NCBI GenBank assembly: GCA_949126835.1
Contig: OX421495.1
Coordinates: 18,618,079-18,682,078 of the forward strand
Direction of reading: 5' to 3'
Source of the DNA: Anisus vortex
Lineage: Eukaryota > Mollusca > Gastropoda > Planorbidae
DNA: 64,000 bases
The notes beneath the pieces are model-generated. The model ran no database searches, was not told where the DNA came from, and was given only the letters and a program-made list of their open reading frames with translations. This document shows positions 57,540 to 64,000 of the stretch, in pieces; the first letter of the stretch is position 1; the number at the start of each line of letters is the position of its first letter. Position numbers and translations under genes: made by a program.

Positions 57540-58571
57540 CAGACCTGCGCGTGTGCGCGCGCACAAGTTAAGTGTTTTCTATTAGAGGGAATATAACCTG
57601 TATTGTTTGTTATTAATGTCAATGTATTTAGTTTAAAGTTTAATTAATACCTGTGTATTTTCTTTTAAGCATTTGACTTTAAAGAAAATCAATAGGCCCA
57701 GTTAAAAAGCTAAAAACTGTAAAAAAAAAAAAAAAAAAAGGCTCTAGGCCTATATTATAGGCTATAGTTAGTCTATTGTACTATAGTCTATAACCTATAT
57801 AACCTAGTATAAGGCCTAAATAGTAATAGTAACTAGTACTAGTAGGCCTACTAAAAATGCTAGTAGCTGGCCTAAACATATTTATACAGTATATGGCCTA
57901 TACTCCTATACCTAACCTAGTACTACATAAGTGTGAGCAACATGATAGGCTAAATATGCTTATACTATAGGCTAGGCCTAGGTAGGCCTATTTTTTATAC
58001 AATATTTTCCGTAGTTATCTTGGCCAAAAAATGTATTTTTCGTTAGTCGTCTAGTAGGCCAATTCCTATTTTGTTTTTCAATGGTCAGTATAAGAGTAAT
58101 ATGCATTTACATTTATAGTAAAGAGATGTAGACCTAGAGCTAAAAATGTATTGCTTTCCAAGAAAATCTGATGTCAAGCAAAATTGTATTTTTTACAAAT
58201 GCAATAACCTGTAATTCGGTAGGCCTTAATCATTAATATGGCTGGTTTATATGAATATGGCATTGCATCGGTAGGCCTAGCCTTAGAGATTCTTTGTTTG
58301 TTGTAGTTGTTTGTTATATCAGATTATTTTTTAAATCGCTACATTTTTAATGAAAATAAGTTATATATCGGACTTTGGCGGCCATGTTTTAACACGAATT
58401 TGTTTCGTAACAATCAGGTTTGGCTATCAAAATTTACTATCGCCAGTCTGGACAAAAAAAATAATAAAATAAAAAAATACCGAAAATCGGAATTTTAAGG
58501 GCTTTGTCGGAATGTCGGAGGGGACAAAAATCCGCATAATTCCGAGAAAATCGGAAGGGTTGGCAGGTCTG
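57540..58571. mobile_element. unclassified TIR element, 1,032 bp, 6-bp TSD
   Basis: Left end CAGACCTGC at 57540-57548 and right end GCAGGTCTG at 58563-58571 are perfect 9-bp inverted repeats. CATACT directly abuts both (57534-57539 and 58572-58577). The right subterminal part (reverse complement CAACCCTTCCGATTTTCTCG) contains repeated TCGGAATT and CGGAATGTCGG words. The left subterminal part is GTGTGCGCGCGCAC. The interior holds a dense cluster of TAGGCCTA, CTATAG and CTAGTA words (57738-58010). No transposase frame was recognised. Whether the duplication is really 6 bp, or a decayed longer one, decides the superfamily. Confidence 0.75.
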
Positions 58572-58577
58572 CATACT

Positions 58578-59014
58578 ATTTGTTTTATTGAATCTAATTA
58601 TTGGTTTTGAGTACAGACGTCTGCTTGGTGTGTATTAAGGTTGGCGGGAGGAAGGGGTGAAATACGAACCTTTTACATCGCATTGGCCACAATAAAAGTC
58701 AGTCTCGCTATTTCATCATCTACTCTTGGCTGGAATAGGGTGGCTCTTATTTGTAGTAATGGGAATGGATATTTACTTTCTCCTAGCCCACTACCCCCCC
58801 CCCCCCCCTAGCAAAAAAAAATTGTCCTTTTTGCAGATCTATCATGTTTTATCACTGCTCACTTTAAGTATACATTTACATTCTTATTTTATATTGCAAT
58901 ATAAAATATAGATATAATTATTTATGCTTCTAAAGTAATATTTTTAGTTAATTTGTCGGAACTACGGATTAACTTAAATAAAACCACGCCTTGTATATAT
59001 ATATATATATATAT
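58578..59014. other. AT-rich spacer with a C15 run
   Basis: C15 at 58794-58808 and (AT)n at 58996-59014. No gene recognised. Confidence 0.5.
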
Positions 59015-59798
59015 TATAGTGTTACTGTATAACATAAGACACTGGCTGTTAAATAGATATATTATTCTAGTGCTACTATATCCAATGAAACACTGACTTT
59101 TATATAAATACTATTCTTATGTTCCTTTAGGCCTATAAAAAAACACTGGCATATATAAAGAAGTGTTTTTATAGTGTTACACTCTAACAAAAGACACTGG
59201 CTTTTAAATAGACATTATTATATTGTTACACTCTAACAAAAGACACTGGCTTTTAAATAGACATTATTATATTGTTACACTCTAACATAAGACACTGGCT
59301 TTTAAATAGACATTATTATATTGTTACACTCTAACATAAGACACTGGCTTTTAAATAGACATTATTATATTGTTACACTCTAACAAAAGACACTGACTTT
59401 TAAATAGACATTATTATATTGTTACACTCTAACAAAAGACACTGGCTTTTAAATAGACATTATTATATTGTTACACTCTAACATAAGACACTGGCTTTTA
59501 AATAGACATTATTATATTGTTACACTCTAACAAAAGACACTGGCTTTTAAATAGACATTATTATATTGTTACACTCTAACATAAGACACTGGCTTTTAAA
59601 TAGACATTATTATATTGTTACACTCTAACATAAGACACTGGCTTTTAAATAGACATTATTATATTGTTACACTCTAACATAAGACACTGGCTTTTAAATA
59701 GACATTATTATATTGTTACACTCTAACATAAGACACTGGCTTTTAAATAGACATTATTATATTGTTACACTCTAACATAAGACACTGGCTTTTAAAAC
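59015..59798. repeat. minisatellite, 49-bp unit, 16 copies
   Basis: The unit contains ATTATTATATTGTTACACTC, TAACATAAGACACTGGCTTT and TAAATAGAC. The first three copies are diverged; the rest are almost identical except AACAAAAG against AACATAAG, which are interspersed. Confidence 0.96.
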
Positions 59799-60303
59799 GC
59801 TATTATTCCAGTGTTACTTTATCAAATAAATCGGTCAGGGCAGGTAAATCGTATGTACAGAAAGTGAAGACTTACACCAAATTGAGGCTTGCACGTGCCC
59901 GACATAGAGATTTATCAAGATTAATTCTCTTCATTTTTCTTTCCCATTTTATTTTTTACTTTTTGGAAATGTTGAGGAAATTGTTTGGCGTCTGCTGTCT
60001 AGATCACGTGACACGTCATTATATGCCGTTATGTGAAGAGAAAAAAATATGAATGCTTTTTTTATTATTTTTATTTAGCTGCTAGAAAACAATTTAAAAA
60101 AAAAGAATTAGAGTTGAGGAAATGGCGAACATCCGAAACCTAGCGAATCGAATCGTGAACAATATCTAAAGAACTCTAAACTATAGCTGGCTGTACAGTT
60201 GTTTGGTTGTGTATTCTAAACTGTAGCTGTCTGTATAATTGTGTGTGTTGAGCAATGAACATTATTTTTTGGAAAATTGTTTTGAGTAAATATTTTATTA
60301 TGT
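59799..60303. other. spacer
   Basis: No gene recognised. Confidence 0.5.
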
Positions 60304-60395
60304 GTCGGCACGTTTCGGTCAGAAAGTGGTGAACGTTGCTTCACTAGCCCTGTGATCAGTTAAATCCGACGGGTACTTTACTTACTATTACTACT
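60304..60395 (+). mobile_element. SINE 3' fragment
   Basis: GTGGTGAACGTTGCTTCACT, then AGCCCTGTGATCAGTTAAAT and CCGACGGGTACTTTACTTAC matches the last 90 bp of the SINE family (compare 6858-6930). Confidence 0.7.
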
Positions 60396-60550
60396 CCTCG
60401 GTCATGAGATTTAATGGTCCACTCCTATGTTACGTTCGGATTCAAACGCTGAAAGGCCTATTTAGTTTAATGGAAATTCAGATGGCCGAATGCGCCGAAC
60501 ATTGGTTTTAAACTGTATACTCCAACCTACATCCTACGTGTCCCTTAGAT

Positions 60551-60739
60551 CAGGAGTCAGCAACCTTTTGATAAGAGTATGCCAAAGTATGATTTCTAAT
60601 TCATTCAGCGTGCCAACAGCCTAAAAGTCATCCTGTTGTAGCACGCAATTTCTTGTAGAAGAGACTTGAATAGACATGTTTCGGCCTCTTCTGCGTGCCA
60701 TTGAAATTTCGTCGACGTTACGTTGGTTGCCGACTCCTG
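60551..60739. mobile_element. hAT MITE (main family), 189 bp, reverse orientation
   Basis: Ends CAGGAGTCAGCAACC and GGTTGCCGACTCCTG are 15-bp TIRs with one internal mismatch. The left half TTTGATAAGAGTATGCCAAA and AATTCATTCAGCGTGCCAAC is the reverse of the family's right half. Flanks CCTTAGAT and TATTAGAC share only TTAGA, so the TSD is degraded. Confidence 0.85.
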
Positions 60740-60858
60740 TATTAGACTTTTGCTCCATTAGGACGTCACAGATGACATGAATATAATCCTCCTTCCTTTT
60801 CTTCTCTCTGCCCTTCTCCCAGCCCCATTTCCGTCAATTCCGTGAGATTGTTTTATTC

Positions 60859-61130
60859 CTATCGTTTTCTTTGTCTTCCTCTCTTTCTCCCTGATATAGT
60901 GTCAATGCCCTGAATTTTTCTTTGACAATCTCCTTGCGACCTTGTGCTGTGGCGATACCACTCTTGTTTTCTCTTCTTCACTCTGACCATAGGAGGCCAT
61001 CGTGTGGCTTTATTGCGTGACGTATCCTTGCTCGTGCCCAAGTTGGGTGCTGTGGTCTGTATAGCAGATGCCAAGATGGTTTCTGAAACATCTAGTCTCT
61101 TATACTGCAGATATGAAATAATGTAGCCTC
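60859..61130 (-). pseudogene. LINE ORF2 C-terminal fragment
   Basis: Reading right to left: ETRCFRNHLGICYTDHSTQL, then after a frame change VRVKKRKQEWYRHSTRSQGD and ISGRKRGRQRKR. This follows the pattern near the C terminus of many animal non-LTR retrotransposons (EMRCYRKLLGISYKDHVTN - VKKRKLRWYGHVTRS - GKRRRGRQRKRW). At least one frameshift is present. The endonuclease and RT domains are absent. A different lineage from the L2-like copy at 16902. Confidence 0.82.
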
Positions 61131-62690
61131 GCCTTACACAATTTACTCATCTCAGCTTGTATCTATAGTTACGAAATACGCTAAACGTTTACTCTACAAT
61201 GTTTACTGAACCCATCGTAAACATTGAGTGTAAAAAAAAATATCGCATGCATTATATTTATTATTATATTTATTAAATTTATTATCTAAATATCCCACTG
61301 CTTAGGATTTGTTACTTTGACTAGCTGCAGATGCAGTCTATACCAGGGCTAGGTTGATGTGCCTCTTTGTTGAGTAAAAGTTGGTTCCCTTTGGCATCTC
61401 CCAATCGGGTCTATACATTTATGAAATAATAATGTGTTTTCTCTTTATTATGTTCTTATATAGATTGCTTTGTTTACATGATACCTAAGACTTGTGTAGA
61501 ATATGTAGCCATATTTATAAATTAAAATTTGAATTTGCTCTGTCTCTCTTTGTGTCTGTGTAAGAGCTGTGCATCTTTTTTACACGACAAAATATCAAAT
61601 GAGGCTCTTAGTGACCTCGTACGTGCCCACCCCAGACCTATACGTAGAAATATTGGGCAATATTTTATGCTGTTACACAAACTACAATTGCCAGTTCAAG
61701 TAGTGTAGTATAAACTGTGTAATATTGAATGAGTATTTCTATGTTAATGTTGGGCTTTATATAATTTAAGAAGGGTTGCCATTAGTGGATATTATGGTGA
61801 GAAATTATTTGAAGAGTTATTGTACTATGTACGTTAACGATAAACGGAAGGGAAAATGTACAAAAGGAAAAACTCGCGTTTAGAGTGTGGGAGTTTTTTT
61901 CGTTTAGATTTATCTTGTCAGTGCTGCGTCAAGAACGCTGGTCTATTTCAATTGCAGACTTCCAGAAGAGAGGTAACAGACAGAGAGAGTGAAGAATTAT
62001 GTGTGAAGATGGAGAGAATCGAGAGAAGAAGATAGCGAGAGAAAGAGAGGATGAAGAGTGAAACCATTGAAGAAGTAATGAGAGGAAAGAGACAGGGAAA
62101 AGAACGGAGGAAGACATAGGGTGAAGAGGGGTGGGGAATAAAAAGAAAATGAAAACAGATTTATTCCCAATTACCCAGACTAGAGAGAGTGAAGAACTTT
62201 TAGAGAATAATCGACATTCATTCTGGATGATACAGAAAAACTAAATTCAATTTCTATGAAGATTTATATAATATCGGAAGAGAAATCTTCTATGAATAAT
62301 TGTATTGAAAATTTGGCGCCAACAGCCAGTATACGTTTAGCAGAGTTGGTCCAATCCCAAAAACTGATCAGCCAAAAATAAAGCATTGGGCATAGACATT
62401 TAAAACAAGAGTGTGTTTGAAGTTTTATCTCATTATTGGTATATTATATACCTTAGATAAAATTCCTATTAATTAAAATATATTGCAATATTATACTATG
62501 TGTTATATCTGAAGAATGATAAGCTTCATGTAATACAAATGAAACCAACTGCTGCCTTTGTTGTGAGCCTCCGAGTTCCGAGGGCCTTCAGCCTCGGTGT
62601 ATACGTTTTATAGAAAGATTTCGTAAAAGTTTTCCTCCTCATTCCGACACCGACAAAGGGTATACATTGTTTTTTTTTATGCGTAGTATT
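61131..62690. other. AT-rich spacer with a GA-rich tract
   Basis: Purine-rich tract at 61965-62150. No gene recognised. Confidence 0.5.
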
Positions 62691-62736
62691 GCGTAGGACG
62701 CAATAATCTTCTGGATTGAACTAACGTCTATAACAG
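62691..62736 (-). repeat. R-A family fragment
   Basis: GCGTAGGACGCAATAATCTT, then CTGGATTGAACTAACGTC matches the reverse of the R-A 5' part. Confidence 0.55.
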
Positions 62737-63144
62737 ATGAGATTGCAGGGTTCCAGTACTAAATCTCTATTTTTTTTTACCAATAACTACTTCATGAATT
62801 TTCGCATTTTGTCAGGTGCTACTCCCCTTTAGCTATGGCTTCTATCATCACTACAGCTGTCGTTTAAAATATTATTGTATGTCTATTGTGTTATTTCCAT
62901 TTCGTTTCCCTTTTTCGTGAATAGTATTGGAGAGGAGGGGGGGGGGGTGAAGATCTAGAGACCTATAACAAGTGAAAAATCATAGGGCCTCACTGCAAGT
63001 AAACCTATCAGTGGGCTTAACCCATTGCGTATTGTAAGCCAAAATAGGTTTTCTACATCCTACATATACTTTTTTAAAAATTCTTTTAGCTCCAGAGATG
63101 ACATTAATACTATCTTTATCCCTTATGTGAGAACAAATGCACTA

Positions 63145-63335
63145 TAAGTAGGCCTACTCTTTCTTCCCGTGTGGCAACCCGGCATGAACAAACCAGCAAA
63201 ACCAGTAACTTAACATCATTTTAAACACTAATAGGAATGCCGGAATAGACTCAGGCCACGGATGAGAGTAGGACGCAATAAACTTCTTTATAGAAGGAGC
63301 GACCGTAATAAAATATAAGATAAGATTGTAATGCC
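63145..63335 (-). repeat. dispersed family R-A, copy 5
   Basis: The minus strand reads TATAAAGAAGTTTATTGCGT, GGCCTGAGTCTATTCC, AAATGATGTTAAGTTACTGG and GTTTGTTCATGCCGGGTTGC, then ACACGGGAAGAAAGAG. At its outer edge it continues into AAGATAAGATTG, like the tail seen in R-B. Confidence 0.82.
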
Positions 63336-63867
63336 AATTTTTAAATGAAGTTTTTTTTTGTTTTTGTTTGTTCATTGAACTATAATGCACAGATGTCAAA
63401 ATCAATTTGAATTTCTAAGCATGTTGCATCCGCCATAACATTTAATCATCGTAATAGATAAGGTGGTCTCCTATTCCATTCCTCTCGATTTCCTTCATTT
63501 CTCATGGCCCAGATCTACTTCCGTTCACGTCAGGATGCTGCTCTCCAATGTTTTTCTGTGTGAGCAATACAGAGAAAGAAGATGACAGAAAATCGGTTTA
63601 GTGTTATCATAACACGGAATCAACAAAGTTCATTTCTCGACAGTGTTGTTATTTCTTAATATTAACTATTTCAGTACCAAGATTTAAATGTAGCCTGAAA
63701 GTAAAGTTAATGTTTCGAATGGGTTTAACCTGTAGATATATTTATGTACGCCTATCTCTGTGAAATACAATTTCAGACACATAAAAAAGTTTGTATAGGG
63801 CCTGTTTGTTTTAGAGTGTACCTAATCACTCACAGGTTAACTGCTTGATGCCGGTTTTTTCTTATAG

Positions 63868-64000
63868 TCCGCTTCATATCATCAACAATCAACCAAATAT
63901 ATCATCAACAACAGCAGCCGTAGACCCACAAGAACATCAGTAGACGGACATCTCGTACATCACTTCCCATTGATGTCTTCCAAGATTACAATAAAACAAC
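63868..64000 (+). CDS. possible internal exon, partial at the window edge
   Basis: A good 3' splice site precedes it: GCCGGTTTTTTCTTATAG ending at 63867. From 63868 one frame is open for all 44 codons to the end of the window: SASYHQQSTKYIINNSSRRP, then TRTSVDGHLVHHFPLMSSKI. The other two frames stop. The 5' half is rich in Gln, Asn and Ser and may be low complexity. No domain is recognised. It could equally be a chance open stretch; the gene, if real, would continue to the right. Confidence 0.25.

Overview
The window reads as AT-rich, repeat-dense intergenic or intronic DNA from an animal. A heterobranch gastropod mollusc (pond snail or sea slug type) is my best guess. That guess is an inference. 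It rests on the mixture of L2/CR1-like and other non-LTR retrotransposon relics, several hAT families, tRNA-derived SINEs, abundant TAGGCCTA words, many long G or C runs and many minisatellites. Nothing here is prokaryotic: there are no operons, ribosome binding sites or dense reading frames. I recognise no complete host protein-coding gene. The only host-gene hint is a possible exon at the extreme right end (63868-64000), behind a good 3' splice site and open to the window edge.

Layout, left to right. 0-6 kb: a 42-bp minisatellite (about 1 kb) and a near-perfect 22-bp minisatellite (700 bp). 6.6-9 kb: a full tRNA-derived SINE with 14/15 target-site duplications (TSDs), and two copies of an unnamed dispersed family (called R-A here). 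10-13.3 kb: an L2-like LINE tail, a 44-bp array, a second 22-bp array and a dispersed repeat (R-B). 15-20.4 kb: fragments of three or four different LINEs, plus a decayed hAT copy split by a LINE 3' end. 22-25 kb: a dispersed repeat (R-C) and two hAT-like non-autonomous elements. 27-30 kb: simple repeats and a third 22-bp array. 31-35.2 kb: a 141-bp near-perfect palindrome, two SINEs, a 64-bp minisatellite and a 1.77-kb hAT copy with both ends and TSDs. 36-44 kb: four more TIR elements (one with dissimilar ends that shares its interior with the main hAT family) and an alternating 21-bp array. 45-46 kb: a 37-bp minisatellite of about 29 copies. 49-54.8 kb: another L2-like tail, a 56-bp array, a hAT relic with the most readable transposase, a GATA microsatellite, and a 50-bp element that is little more than two inverted ends. 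56-60 kb: a mariner-like relic with an expanded 26-bp repeat inside its reading frame, an unclassified 1,032-bp TIR element with 6-bp TSDs, and a 49-bp array. 60-64 kb: SINE, MITE and LINE fragments, R-A copies and the candidate exon.

There is no pathway or gene system. The relationships visible are between mobile elements: autonomous-type hAT relics (33.4, 51.0, 39.1 and 18.8 kb) and short derivatives with the same ends (24.6, 54.5 and 60.6 kb); SINE copies with and without the internal Pol III B box; and a LINE fragment nested in a hAT copy. All alignments were made by eye, so copy numbers and edges of degenerate repeats are approximate.
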